A stretch of 64,000 nucleotides of DNA from Pseudomonas sp. CCC3.1 (GTDB lineage: Bacteria; Pseudomonadota; Gammaproteobacteria; Pseudomonadales; Pseudomonadaceae). Below, one piece after another: positions 25,040 through 33,448 of this stretch. The stretch is taken from assembly GCF_034347405.1 (NCBI RefSeq), contig NZ_CP133778.1, positions 558,001 through 622,000 of the forward strand, given 5' to 3'. A program made the position numbers and the translations under genes. Numbering within the stretch: position 1 is the stretch's first letter; each line of letters begins with the position of its first letter. A model generated the notes under the pieces. The model did not search any database and was not told the origin of the DNA. It saw only the letters and a list, made by a program, of their open reading frames with translations.

Positions 25040-26344
25040 GTGAGTTTTTTAATCATCAAACCTGTGCAATGCGCGCCAAAGTGCGTGTTTTTATGGGGAG
25101 GGCAAGCACTTCGAGCAGTCAGCCTCAGTTGCCTGATGTGGGCAGGGCAGGGCGTGGCAAGTGAGTATACGATCACCGCCGAATACACCCCGGACCCTGG
25201 CAATCCCGGGAATACGATGTTCATCAATACCAGCACCGACAGTGGTGTGTGTGTCGAGGTTCCGAGTCTTTGCACGCCGGACAGGCTGAGAAGCTTTCTG
25301 ACTCAGTTTGGCGCAGTCTCGGACGTTGGGCTTATTGCCAGGGAGGCGTATGACAATGAGCGTTCAGGTGCTTTTTTCAGTATGGATGGCGCCTTCAGGT
25401 TTGTGACATTGACCAATGACGCGACGGGCAGTACCCGCACCCTCAGATTTGCCCTGGCGGGCTACGGCGCTCGTTACGTACTCAGCAAGCCCGTGGACGG
25501 TACTGCCGGGCATCACAATTTGTGGTGGGGCAAAACTGATCCGGGAGGCGCGTGGTGGCAAGCGCCTATTCCTTGTTTTGGCGGGGCAACGCCAGGTTAT
25601 ACCAACCTGACGTTTGACTTTTTCTGGCGTGCACCGCATCAGAAACGCTCATGCGTCAAACTTCCGGTCTTTGATATTCCAGGGCCGTTCCAATACACCA
25701 ACGTAAACGTGGCCTATTCGCTGTTGACTCCCAACCCGGTGGACATGGATGCCGGTACTTACAAAGGAAGCATGATGTATAGCGTTGGCCCAGGCGGTGA
25801 TATCGATTTCGGCGACCGAACCGTTGTCAATGACCATGCCCTGACCATTAATTTTGAATTGCGGGTTAATACCTCGCTTAAAGTTGAATTTCCGGCAGGC
25901 TCTTATCGAGCTGTTTTACAACCCGAACAGGGCTGGCAGAACGGGATGAACCGCGGGGCAGCGGCACCGTCGTTGAGTGCGCGTCACCTCTTTAAAATAG
26001 CGGGCACCGGTTATTTCAAGGCGTACCTGAACTGCGAATATGTGATCGGTTCTGATTGCGCAATCAGCACCGATACAGACACAGGGCCTTCGCAAGTTCC
26101 GGTCGATATTTCAGTCAGTTTGCCGGCCAGTATTGTTCAATGGCCGGGCAATTTACCTGCGTTCAAGGTGCCTTTGAAGTATGGGGCTGAGCAGGCAGCA
26201 GTGTTTAAAATGGGCGGTTTGCATGGGGCGCAATCAGCAACCATGCATTACGACGTAAAAGCGCAGCATGTCATGGAAATGGTGCGTCATCCCGGGAGTA
26301 CCTACAGCGGTTTAGCGACGCTCATTTTTGATGTGAACCTGTGA
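25040..26344 (+). CDS. CS1-type fimbrial tip adhesin (CblD/CooD-like)
   Basis: The 434-aa protein starts at a GTG with GAAGGGAG eight bases upstream. A hydrophobic N-terminal stretch serves as a signal sequence, the first half (about residues 40-240) is probably the receptor-binding domain with several cysteines (CVEVPSLC, PCFGG, KRSCVKLP). The second half is a pilin-like domain ending YSGLATLIFDVNL, similar to the closing strand of the pilin. This two-part shape and the last place in the operon are those of CooD/CblD minor tip proteins. The binding target cannot be read from sequence. Confidence 0.78.
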   Translation: MSFLIIKPVQCAPKCVFLWGGQALRAVSLSCLMWAGQGVASEYTITAEYTPDPGNPGNTMFINTSTDSGVCVEVPSLCTPDRLRSFLTQFGAVSDVGLIAREAYDNERSGAFFSMDGAFRFVTLTNDATGSTRTLRFALAGYGARYVLSKPVDGTAGHHNLWWGKTDPGGAWWQAPIPCFGGATPGYTNLTFDFFWRAPHQKRSCVKLPVFDIPGPFQYTNVNVAYSLLTPNPVDMDAGTYKGSMMYSVGPGGDIDFGDRTVVNDHALTINFELRVNTSLKVEFPAGSYRAVLQPEQGWQNGMNRGAAAPSLSARHLFKIAGTGYFKAYLNCEYVIGSDCAISTDTDTGPSQVPVDISVSLPASIVQWPGNLPAFKVPLKYGAEQAAVFKMGGLHGAQSATMHYDVKAQHVMEMVRHPGSTYSGLATLIFDVNL

Positions 26345-26664
26345 ACAGGGCGCAAGTAGGCGAGAGACTTGGCGTTGCGTTTTAATAAACGATGGGGTGT
26401 TTGTGGGATGTAACCTACAGGGCGATTGACAAGCTGCTCGTTTTTTTGAATAGGCACTAACAGCACGTGCACAGCGCAACAATAGGGGAGTAAATAAAAA
26501 GTTTAAATGTCGGTTTTATCTGACACGAATAAAGAGAGGGTGTGTTACTAACGTGTGTATTGTCACTGATTGACCGAAGTGCTGTTAAAGCTTTTTGGCC
26601 TTTGTTATGTAAGTCTGTAAACGAGGGGGGTACACTTCAGAAGATCGAAAGTTAAGGCTGTAAT
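26345..26664. other. Gap between tip adhesin and regulator genes
   Basis: No gene or clear terminator is seen in these 320 bases. TTGACA at 26426-26431 followed after 17 bases by AATAGG is a possible but weak promoter for the regulator pair. The stretch is AT-rich, with several short T-runs. Confidence 0.4.
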
Positions 26665-27468
26665 ATGGCCCGGTATTTAATAGCCGACGTAATGTTGTTT
26701 GATGATGAGTTATATGAAGTCTCAGACTTGGGCAGCGGCGTTGCCCCCGTCGTTATCGGGGCAGCTGCCAGTCGCTGTTTTTCGACGTTGCTTGAAGCCC
26801 AGGGCGCCATTGTGACTAAAAAGGCGCTGCTGTATGCGGGGTGGGAGCGTTATGGCCAGCAAGTTTCCGCTAACAGCGTCAATCAGTCGATTGCCCAGAT
26901 ACGCCGCTGCTTGTCCACTGTAGGGCATTCCGATTTTGTCGTGACGGTGCCCCGCATTGGTTACAAAATCAGCGACACCCTGTCCATTGAGAGGCTCAGT
27001 GACAGTGCGCCACCACCGGATTGTGAAGCTTACAGTGCGCCGATACTGGCTGTGGCGGGTGCAGAGGTTGCAGTGATTGCATCGGCAGAGCGCAAGAGCA
27101 GGCGTGCGCTACTTTGCCTGGTCGGGTTGTTGCTCTTCAACACCCTTCTGGCTTTTGGTTGGCAAGGCGGGCAGTCAAGTTCGCCGCTGGCTTCTGCCAT
27201 TGAATTTAGTTACATGCCAGTGCCTGGGGGAGGCAACCTGCATCTTTTTTCGGCCCCGGGCTTAAACACCAGTCCTGAACGAATCAACGCTCATCTGTTT
27301 AAGTTGAAGAGCAGGCCGCCCGCGTTTACCGGTATGGCGAGTTACGCCTATGTTTATTTTAACGGTGGGCTAAGAGATAACGCGTATGGGTATTTTTTAT
27401 GCCGGGACCCGATAGAAGTCAGTGTGTCGGGGTGCATATCTTATTTTGTTGTGGATGAAACCGAGTAA
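26665..27468 (+). CDS. Membrane-anchored winged-helix regulator (CadC/ToxR-like)
   Basis: The 267-aa protein has an OmpR/ToxR-type winged-helix domain at residues 1-112. Its recognition region is ANSVNQSIAQIRRCL and its wing is VVTVPRIGYKIS. A linker is followed by one membrane helix (about 149-167, LLCLVGLLLFNTLLAFGW) and a periplasmic part of about 100 residues with two cysteines near the end. There is no receiver domain. This is the CadC/ToxR architecture, in which the periplasmic part senses a signal. Its stop overlaps the start of the next gene, and its place after the tip gene suggests it controls the fimbria operon. Confidence 0.8.
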   Translation: MARYLIADVMLFDDELYEVSDLGSGVAPVVIGAAASRCFSTLLEAQGAIVTKKALLYAGWERYGQQVSANSVNQSIAQIRRCLSTVGHSDFVVTVPRIGYKISDTLSIERLSDSAPPPDCEAYSAPILAVAGAEVAVIASAERKSRRALLCLVGLLLFNTLLAFGWQGGQSSSPLASAIEFSYMPVPGGGNLHLFSAPGLNTSPERINAHLFKLKSRPPAFTGMASYAYVYFNGGLRDNAYGYFLCRDPIEVSVSGCISYFVVDETE

Positions 27469-27989
27469 TGGCGGCTGTCAAATGGAGCGCGCGGGGGATC
27501 GTGATAGTTGTACTGGTGGGTTTGCCTTGGTTCGTCGCCTTGTGGTTTTACTCTGCTGGCCGGGTTGTCTGGGAGTGTCATCTGGATTTTGAAGTGCTCG
27601 TGGTGTCATCAGACTTTACTGCCGAACGTACCTTGGGTTCTTACAGCCAGTTTTTTAACGGCGATAACGTTGGTTTTTCAAGAATCAGTGGCCGCAAGGT
27701 ACTCCTGTTGAAGGAGGCTAAAACACAGGTGTACAACTTCCATCGTTTTGTCGATTTCAAGTACATGCAGGCGGGGCCTTATCTGAAAAGCACCGTCACT
27801 AAAATCACGCGCAAACGAGGAGATACGTTGAGTGATGAACAGAACCTGGCCTTCATGAGTGAGCCGGGGGAAGACGTGTACATCCAGGTGTTGAAGCTGG
27901 GCCCCAACACCTATTCGTTTGGCCACCTGGGCATGCCGCGCCAGATCTGTCAGGGCCGACAGGGCTGGCTGATGCCGCGTTTACGCTAG
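27468..27989 (+). CDS. Small membrane protein, FidL-like partner of the regulator
   Basis: The 173-aa protein has one N-terminal membrane helix (residues about 9-28, IVIVVLVGLPWFVALWFYS) and a periplasmic domain that starts with a cysteine (WECHLDFEV) and has a second cysteine near the end (RQICQGR). In size, topology and position it resembles FidL-like proteins that accompany ToxR-type fimbrial regulators, and more loosely ToxS. The start overlaps the regulator stop by one base. I infer that it binds or stabilises the regulator's periplasmic domain. The family call is from general pattern, not from a decisive motif. Confidence 0.55.
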   Translation: MAAVKWSARGIVIVVLVGLPWFVALWFYSAGRVVWECHLDFEVLVVSSDFTAERTLGSYSQFFNGDNVGFSRISGRKVLLLKEAKTQVYNFHRFVDFKYMQAGPYLKSTVTKITRKRGDTLSDEQNLAFMSEPGEDVYIQVLKLGPNTYSFGHLGMPRQICQGRQGWLMPRLR

Positions 27990-28054
27990 GCCCTGTAACC
28001 ACCGTATCTGCGCTCAGTCATGACGCGTTGAAAACCGGCTCGCCTAACCTGGGC

Positions 28055-28879
28055 TCAGGGCTGAAAGGCTCCGATAAAAATGGCCGGATCTACCCGGGCA
28101 TCGTTAAGGCTGACATTCCAGTGCATATGTGGCCCGGTGGCCCGGCCCGTCGAGCCGACTTTGCCGACCACATCACCACGGGCCAACTGTTGGCCGACCT
28201 TGGTGTCGATTTTCGACATGTGGCAGAACATGCTGATAAAGCCTTGGCCGTGGTCGACGAAGACTGTGTTGCCATTAAAGAAGTAGTTGCCGATGAGGAT
28301 GACTTTGCCTGCTGCCGGGGTTTTGATCGGTGTGCCTGCGGGCACTGCGAAGTCCAGGCCTGCATGGGGGTTGCGCTCTTCGCCATTGAAGAAGCGGCGC
28401 ACCCCGAACTTGCTCGACAGCGGGCCATTGACCGGCTTGTCGAGTAGCAAGTTGCTCGGCGTGTTCGGGCTGAACGTGCGGTAGGCCTTGATCTGGACCG
28501 CCAGCTCATTTTCGATGCGTTTGAGGTCAGCCGGATCAGGATTGACCTGCCGCTGATTCTTCAGCGTGATGCGCTGTTCCGGGTACTTTTTGTTGCCCAC
28601 GGCGAAATTCAGGTTTTGGCCATTGGCGCTGAGCGCTTGAGTGCCCGGCTTGACTGTCAGCGGGATGCCGACAATCGCGCGCCAGGTATCTTGCTCCTTG
28701 ACCACCAGCACCGGTTTGCCGTCATAGCGGGCATCCGGGCGTTGTGCGCCAGTGCCCAGGTCAATCACTGCCACACCGCCCGGAACCGGTTTATTCAGTA
28801 AACGGGTGATGTAGCTATCGGCCGCAGAGGCGTTGAAGGTCAGGCACAGCAAGAGTGCAGCACAAAGAAAGCGGGGCAT
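28055..28879 (-). CDS. M23-family metallopeptidase (LytM domain)
   Basis: The 274-aa precursor has a signal peptide (cut after FNASA). A beta-rich N-terminal half is followed by a LytM/M23 domain at about 145-270. The zinc-binding motifs NPHAGLD (HxxxD) and HMHW (HxH) and the further histidine in MFCHMS are all intact, so it should be an active endopeptidase on peptidoglycan cross-links. The gene lies five bases upstream of nothing on its own strand except xseA, which precedes it in transcription: xseA stop and this start are four bases apart. The fimbria region converges on its 3' end. Confidence 0.88.
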   Translation of the reverse strand: MPRFLCAALLLCLTFNASAADSYITRLLNKPVPGGVAVIDLGTGAQRPDARYDGKPVLVVKEQDTWRAIVGIPLTVKPGTQALSANGQNLNFAVGNKKYPEQRITLKNQRQVNPDPADLKRIENELAVQIKAYRTFSPNTPSNLLLDKPVNGPLSSKFGVRRFFNGEERNPHAGLDFAVPAGTPIKTPAAGKVILIGNYFFNGNTVFVDHGQGFISMFCHMSKIDTKVGQQLARGDVVGKVGSTGRATGPHMHWNVSLNDARVDPAIFIGAFQP

Positions 28880-28883
28880 GAGC

Positions 28884-30263
28884 TTAATCCAGTAAAGAAA
28901 GGGTCACGGGCGTCAGGTGATTGTCTTCGACCCGCACCTGCAATTCGCCTTCGCCCAGCTTGGCCTTCAAACGCTGGCCGTTGTGGGTCTGTTCGGCGCT
29001 GCGAATGGCGTTGCCGCGTTCGTCGAGCAAAATGCTGTAGCCCCGGCCCAGCGTCGCCAGCGGGCTGACCACATGCAGGGTTTGCATGTGGCTTTGCAAA
29101 TTGAGGCGACGGGCCTTGAGGCCTTCACGCATGGCACGCGGCAAGCGCTCGGCAAGGCTGTCAAGACGCTGGCGCAGTAACGCCAGTTGGCGGCCCGGAT
29201 GTTGCCCGGCCAAGCGTGTTTCGAGGCGGATCAAACGCTCGCGACGTGTATTGAGGCTGCGCTCAAAAGCGCGGCGCATGCGCATGTCCAAATCATCGAG
29301 ACGCTGTGCCTGCTGGCGCAGTCGCTCGCCGGGGTGACGCAGGCGTCGGGCCAGGCCGTCGAGGCGCAGTCGGTCGCGCATCAGCCGGTCGCGAATACGC
29401 ATCACCAGTCGGCGGTGCAGGCCGTCGATGCGCCGTTGCAGGTCGCTGGAGTCAGGTGCCAGCAACTCGGCGGCAGCAGACGGCGTGGGGGCGCGCACAT
29501 CGGCCACAAAGTCACTGATCGAGACGTCGGTTTCGTGCCCCACCGCGCTCACGATGGGCGTGACGCAAGCGTCCACTGCTCGGGCCACGGCTTCTTCGTT
29601 AAAACACCACAAGTCTTCCAGCGAACCGCCGCCACGGGCCAGAATCAATGCATCAAAGCCGCGCGCATCGGCCAGCTTCAAGGCCCGCACAATTTGCGCG
29701 GTGGCTTCGCGGCCTTGCACGGCGGTGGGGATCAACGTCAGTTCAACCTGCGGCGCCCGGCGGCGGAACACGCTGATGATGTCGCGAATCACCGCGCCGG
29801 TGGGCGAGCTGATAATGCCGATGCGCTGCGGGTGTGCAGGCAGCGGCACTTTGCGATCGGCACTGAACAAGCCTTCTGCACTGAGCTTTTCTTTCAGCGC
29901 ATCAAAGGCCAGGCGCAGCGCGCCATCACCGGCCGGTTCGACCGTGTCGAGGATCAGTTGGTAATCGCCGCGCCCTTCAAACAGAGACACCTTGCCGCGT
30001 ACTTTGACCGCCAGGCCGTCTTTCAGGGCCTGACGCACCCGCGCAGCATTGTTGCGAAACAACGCGCAGCGCACTTGGGCACCGCTGTCTTTGAGGGTGA
30101 AGTAAATGTGCCCGGACGCCGGGCGGGCGAGGTTGGATATTTCGCCCTCGACCCAGATGTTGCTGAACACGTCTTCGAGCAAGACCCGCGCCCGGCCATT
30201 GAGTTGGCTGACGGTCAGGACTTCTCGGTCGAGATTGAGTCGTGCAAAAGGATCTTTAATCAT
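28884..30263 (-). CDS. xseA: Exodeoxyribonuclease VII large subunit
   Basis: XseA is the catalytic subunit of exonuclease VII, which degrades single-stranded DNA from both ends. Starting at MIKDPFARLNLDREV gives 459 aa, the known Pseudomonas length; the frame is open 12 codons further and two more ATGs lie there. An N-terminal OB fold (VEGEISNLARPASGHIYFTLKD) binds DNA. The catalytic core has GIISSPTGAVIRDI and the RGGGSLEDLWCFN motif. A long Arg/Leu-rich coiled coil (about 290-400) binds the small subunits. The small-subunit gene is elsewhere, as usual. Confidence 0.95.
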   Translation of the reverse strand: MIKDPFARLNLDREVLTVSQLNGRARVLLEDVFSNIWVEGEISNLARPASGHIYFTLKDSGAQVRCALFRNNAARVRQALKDGLAVKVRGKVSLFEGRGDYQLILDTVEPAGDGALRLAFDALKEKLSAEGLFSADRKVPLPAHPQRIGIISSPTGAVIRDIISVFRRRAPQVELTLIPTAVQGREATAQIVRALKLADARGFDALILARGGGSLEDLWCFNEEAVARAVDACVTPIVSAVGHETDVSISDFVADVRAPTPSAAAELLAPDSSDLQRRIDGLHRRLVMRIRDRLMRDRLRLDGLARRLRHPGERLRQQAQRLDDLDMRMRRAFERSLNTRRERLIRLETRLAGQHPGRQLALLRQRLDSLAERLPRAMREGLKARRLNLQSHMQTLHVVSPLATLGRGYSILLDERGNAIRSAEQTHNGQRLKAKLGEGELQVRVEDNHLTPVTLSLLD

Positions 30264-30342
30264 GCGGGCCATCATAAGGGCGGATTGTTTTGACTGCACC
30301 TGTCTGGTTAAAGTCGCGCTCCAAAAATAAGGATGCGCAGCA

Positions 30343-31089
30343 ATGGATTTGCCATTTACAGGCAGTGAGTGGGTACTGATTGAGTTGGCGGTTGCGCTGG
30401 CTTACATCGTGTTTGGCGTGGCGGGGTTCGGGACGGCGCTGGTCGCCGGGCCGATTTTGATCCTGTGCCTGCCGTTGTCAAAAATCATCCCGTTATTGGT
30501 GCTGCTGGATTTTGTCGCTGCCTTTGGCAACTGGTTGCCCTCTCGGCGTGATGTGGCGCGCCCAGAGTTGTTGCGCTTGCTGCCGTGCATGGCGGTCGGC
30601 TGCACCGTCGGTGTGGTGTTTCTGCTGAACCTTAAATCCGACCTGTTGCTGCTGTTGATGGGCGTGTTTGTCAGTGCCTACGCGCTGTACAGCCTGGCGG
30701 TGAAGGTTAAGCCTGCGCAGGTAGCGGCGGGGTGGGCGATCCCGACCGGGGTGATCGGCGGTTTGTTTGGCGCCTTGTTTGGCAGCGGCGGATTTCTGTA
30801 CGCGCTGTACTTGAATGCGCGGTTGCCCAAAGAAGCAGCGCGGGCCACGCAAAGTGCCTTGATCAGTTGCAGCACGGTGGTCCGTTTGAGCCTGTTCGTG
30901 CTGGCCGGGGTGTATGCGGATGGTGCGTTATTGTGGTTGGCCGTCTGTCTGTTGCCAGCGATGGCGCTGGGGCTGTGGATAGGGCGTAGACTGGCGATCA
31001 AACTGTCGCGCGAGGCCTTTGTCCGGCTGGTGACCTGGCTGGTGCTGGCAAGCGGCATTGCGCTGATTGTGCGCTACTTGAGCGCTTGA
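30343..31089 (+). CDS. TSUP/TauE-SafE family permease
   Basis: The 248-aa protein is almost wholly hydrophobic, with seven or eight predicted membrane helices in two similar halves. Each half opens with a glycine-rich stretch (AYIVFGVAGFGTALVAGP; GVIGGLFGALFGSGGFLYA). This is the TauE/SafE pattern of exporters for sulfite, sulfoacetate and related small organic anions. The substrate here is unknown. It is divergent from xseA and shares an 80-base gap with it. A family A repeat follows. Confidence 0.85.
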   Translation: MDLPFTGSEWVLIELAVALAYIVFGVAGFGTALVAGPILILCLPLSKIIPLLVLLDFVAAFGNWLPSRRDVARPELLRLLPCMAVGCTVGVVFLLNLKSDLLLLLMGVFVSAYALYSLAVKVKPAQVAAGWAIPTGVIGGLFGALFGSGGFLYALYLNARLPKEAARATQSALISCSTVVRLSLFVLAGVYADGALLWLAVCLLPAMALGLWIGRRLAIKLSREAFVRLVTWLVLASGIALIVRYLSA

Positions 31090-31094
31090 CCACT

Positions 31095-31161
31095 TGTAGG
31101 AGCGAGCTTGCCTCGCGATCTTTTGATCGTTAAAAGATCGCGAGGCAAGCTCGCTCCTACA
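31095..31161. repeat. Family A REP pair (copy 3)
   Basis: Arms TGTAGGAGCGAGCTTGCCTC and the complement, with GATCTTTTGATCGTTAAAAG at the centre. It lies between the TSUP permease and the next gene, ending 35 bases before that start. Confidence 0.9.
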
Positions 31162-31196
31162 GGGCGTTTTTCTTTTTTCTTATATGTGCCGTCCCC

Positions 31197-31745
31197 ATGA
31201 ATTCGCAAAGCATCATCGTTCCTAAAATCTCCACCTTGCCGGTTCACGAGCCTCGGGCGCGGGCGATCGTGCGCTGGCTGGTACGCAAGAACATCATTGA
31301 AGAAGCACTCAGCACCTGCGGTCGCATGGGTAATGGCATGGCCTATGCCATCGCCCCGGGTGCCGCGAACGTTGTGCTGCACCCTGAAGCGCTGCCATTC
31401 GGTCATCCGGTCAATGGCCTGGAGATCGTCACCAAGCGCTGCATTTACACCCCGGCCAAGGGTTTTCTTGAAGAAGCAGGCTGCGCCGAATGCCGCAAGG
31501 AAATCGGCGAAGCGCTGTTCGACAGCCTCGAAGACTGGATGCCAGGGCGCACCGACAACTTCATTTGCCCGCTGTGTGGCCATGAAGACGACATCAACGG
31601 TTTCCTGTTTTTGCAGCCGTGCGCGTTTTCCAACTTGGGGTTTATCTTCAACAATTGGGCCGAAGCGGGTTTCACACAGAGCTTTCTGGATGAGTTTGCC
31701 GATTGGCTGGATCAGCCGGTGGCGTGGGTCAAAGTTGAGTTGTAA
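31197..31745 (+). CDS. Conserved protein with a zinc-ribbon-like centre
   Basis: The 182-aa product has two CxxC knuckles 27 residues apart, CAEC near residue 96 and CPLC near 124, which could bind one zinc ion. The rest is soluble with no signal peptide or membrane helix. I do not recognise an enzyme domain. Similar proteins lie near guaB in other pseudomonads and are sometimes labelled as a sugar ABC transporter ATPase; no Walker motif is present, so that label would be wrong. No clear ribosome site precedes the ATG. Confidence 0.75.
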   Translation: MNSQSIIVPKISTLPVHEPRARAIVRWLVRKNIIEEALSTCGRMGNGMAYAIAPGAANVVLHPEALPFGHPVNGLEIVTKRCIYTPAKGFLEEAGCAECRKEIGEALFDSLEDWMPGRTDNFICPLCGHEDDINGFLFLQPCAFSNLGFIFNNWAEAGFTQSFLDEFADWLDQPVAWVKVEL

Positions 31746-31876
31746 GGGTGTTTTCTGCCTCTGGAGTCAATAAATCATGGCCTTTAGCGCAAAACTCTCT
31801 AAAGGTTTCCGTTGAGAGCTACAGGTGTTTTGAGTACAATGGCGCGCTTCCATTTTCCCGCTCGGGAGCCCCAGCG

Positions 31877-33346
31877 ATGCTGCGTATCAGCCAAGAAGCA
31901 CTCACCTTCGATGACATCCTTCTCGTTCCCGGTTATTCCGAGGTTCTTCCGAACGAAGTCAGTCTAAAGACTCGTTTGACCCGTGGCATTGAACTGAATA
32001 TTCCGCTGGTTTCCGCCGCAATGGACACCGTGACTGAAGCCCGTCTGGCAATCGCCATGGCTCAGGAAGGCGGCATTGGCATCATCCACAAGAACATGAC
32101 CATCGAGCAGCAAGCTCACGAAGTGCGCAAGGTCAAACGCTACGAAGCCGGTGTGGTTAAAGAGCCCATCACAATCGAAGCTGACGCGACGGTTCGTGAA
32201 CTGTTCGAACTGACCCGCCTGCACAACATCTCCGGCGTACCTGTACTGCACAATGGCGACTTGGTCGGCATCGTGACGTCCCGTGACGTGCGTTTCGAAA
32301 ACCGTCTGGAAGCCACTGTTCGTGAAGTGATGACGCCTAAAGAGCGTCTGGTCACGGTCAAGGAAGGCGCCGACAAGAACGAAGCCCGCGAACTGTTGCA
32401 CAAGCACCGCATCGAGCGCGTGCTGATCGTCGACGACAAATTTGCCCTTAAAGGCATGATGACCGTCAACGACATCGAAAAAGCCAAGGCTTACCCGCTG
32501 GCCAGCAAGGATGACCAAGGTCGTCTGCGCGTCGGCGCTGCGGTCGGTACCGGTAAAGACACCGAAGATCGCGTTTCGGCGCTGGTCGCGGCGGGCGTTG
32601 ACGTTGTTGTCGTCGACACCGCACACGGTCACTCCAAAGGCGTGATCGACCGCGTACGTTGGGTCAAGCAGAACTTCCCTGAAGTTCAGGTCATTGGCGG
32701 CAACATCGCCACTGGCGCCGCGGCTCTGGCCCTGGCTGAAGCGGGCGCTGACGCCGTCAAAGTCGGTATTGGCCCAGGTTCGATCTGTACCACCCGTATC
32801 GTGGCCGGTGTTGGCGTTCCGCAAATCAGCGCCATTGCCAATGTGGCGGCAGCCCTTGAAGGCACTGGCGTACCGTTGATCGCTGACGGCGGCATCCGTT
32901 TCTCGGGTGACCTGTCCAAAGCCATCGTTGCCGGTGCTTCCAGCGTCATGATGGGTTCGATGTTTGCCGGTACTGAAGAAGCGCCGGGCGAAATCGAACT
33001 GTTCCAGGGCCGTTCGTACAAGGCTTATCGCGGCATGGGTTCGTTGGGTGCGATGTCGCAATCCCAGGGTTCCTCCGACCGTTACTTCCAGGACTCCTCT
33101 GCGGGTGCCGAGAAGCTGGTGCCGGAAGGCATCGAAGGTCGCGTGCCGTACAAAGGCTCGCTGACGGCAATCATTCACCAACTGATGGGCGGTCTGCGTT
33201 CCTCGATGGGTTACACCGGCAGCGCCGACATCGAGCAAATGCGCACCAAGCCTGAGTTTGTGCGCATCACCGGCGCGGGCATGGCTGAATCCCACGTCCA
33301 CGACGTGCAGATCACCAAAGAAGCACCCAACTATCGCGTAGGTTGA
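31877..33346 (+). CDS. guaB: Inosine-5'-monophosphate dehydrogenase
   Basis: GuaB oxidises IMP to XMP with NAD, the committed step to GMP. The 489-aa protein starts at MLRISQEALTFDD; the frame is open 43 codons upstream without support. The catalytic cysteine C304 is in GPGSICTTRIV. The flap motif and the MGSLGAMSQ region are intact, and two CBS domains occupy about residues 93-205 between barrel strands. It is the first gene of guaBA. Two hairpins lie in the gap before guaA. Confidence 0.98.
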   Translation: MLRISQEALTFDDILLVPGYSEVLPNEVSLKTRLTRGIELNIPLVSAAMDTVTEARLAIAMAQEGGIGIIHKNMTIEQQAHEVRKVKRYEAGVVKEPITIEADATVRELFELTRLHNISGVPVLHNGDLVGIVTSRDVRFENRLEATVREVMTPKERLVTVKEGADKNEARELLHKHRIERVLIVDDKFALKGMMTVNDIEKAKAYPLASKDDQGRLRVGAAVGTGKDTEDRVSALVAAGVDVVVVDTAHGHSKGVIDRVRWVKQNFPEVQVIGGNIATGAAALALAEAGADAVKVGIGPGSICTTRIVAGVGVPQISAIANVAAALEGTGVPLIADGGIRFSGDLSKAIVAGASSVMMGSMFAGTEEAPGEIELFQGRSYKAYRGMGSLGAMSQSQGSSDRYFQDSSAGAEKLVPEGIEGRVPYKGSLTAIIHQLMGGLRSSMGYTGSADIEQMRTKPEFVRITGAGMAESHVHDVQITKEAPNYRVG

Positions 33347-33352
33347 TAGTGA

Positions 33353-33379
33353 TCGCATCCGGGCTAAACCCGGGTGCGA
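33353..33379 (+). other. First guaB-guaA intercistronic hairpin
   Basis: TCGCATCCGGG (33353-33363) pairs with CCCGGGTGCGA (33369-33379) in an 11-bp stem with one G-U pair and a 5-base loop. No T-run follows directly. It may stabilise the guaB message or cause pausing. Confidence 0.6.
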
Positions 33380-33394
33380 TACGCATTAAGTCAC

Positions 33395-33417
33395 CGGGGC
33401 TGTTTGATTCAGCCCCG
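33395..33417 (+). other. Second guaB-guaA intercistronic hairpin
   Basis: CGGGGCTG (33395-33402) and CAGCCCCG (33410-33417) form an 8-bp stem around TTTGATT. The following TGTCGTTTCTG is only mildly T-rich, so partial termination is possible but not clear. Confidence 0.55.
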
Positions 33418-33448
33418 TGTCGTTTCTGAAATTTATCGAGATTTTGTC

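Noticed and set aside
28028..28447. Plus-strand open frame overlapping the M23 peptidase gene
   Set aside because: It is the complement of an intact metallopeptidase with all zinc ligands, so the minus strand is the coding one.
31746..31876. Riboswitch upstream of guaB
   Set aside because: The 131-base gap has no purine-aptamer-like junction or terminator that I can recognise.
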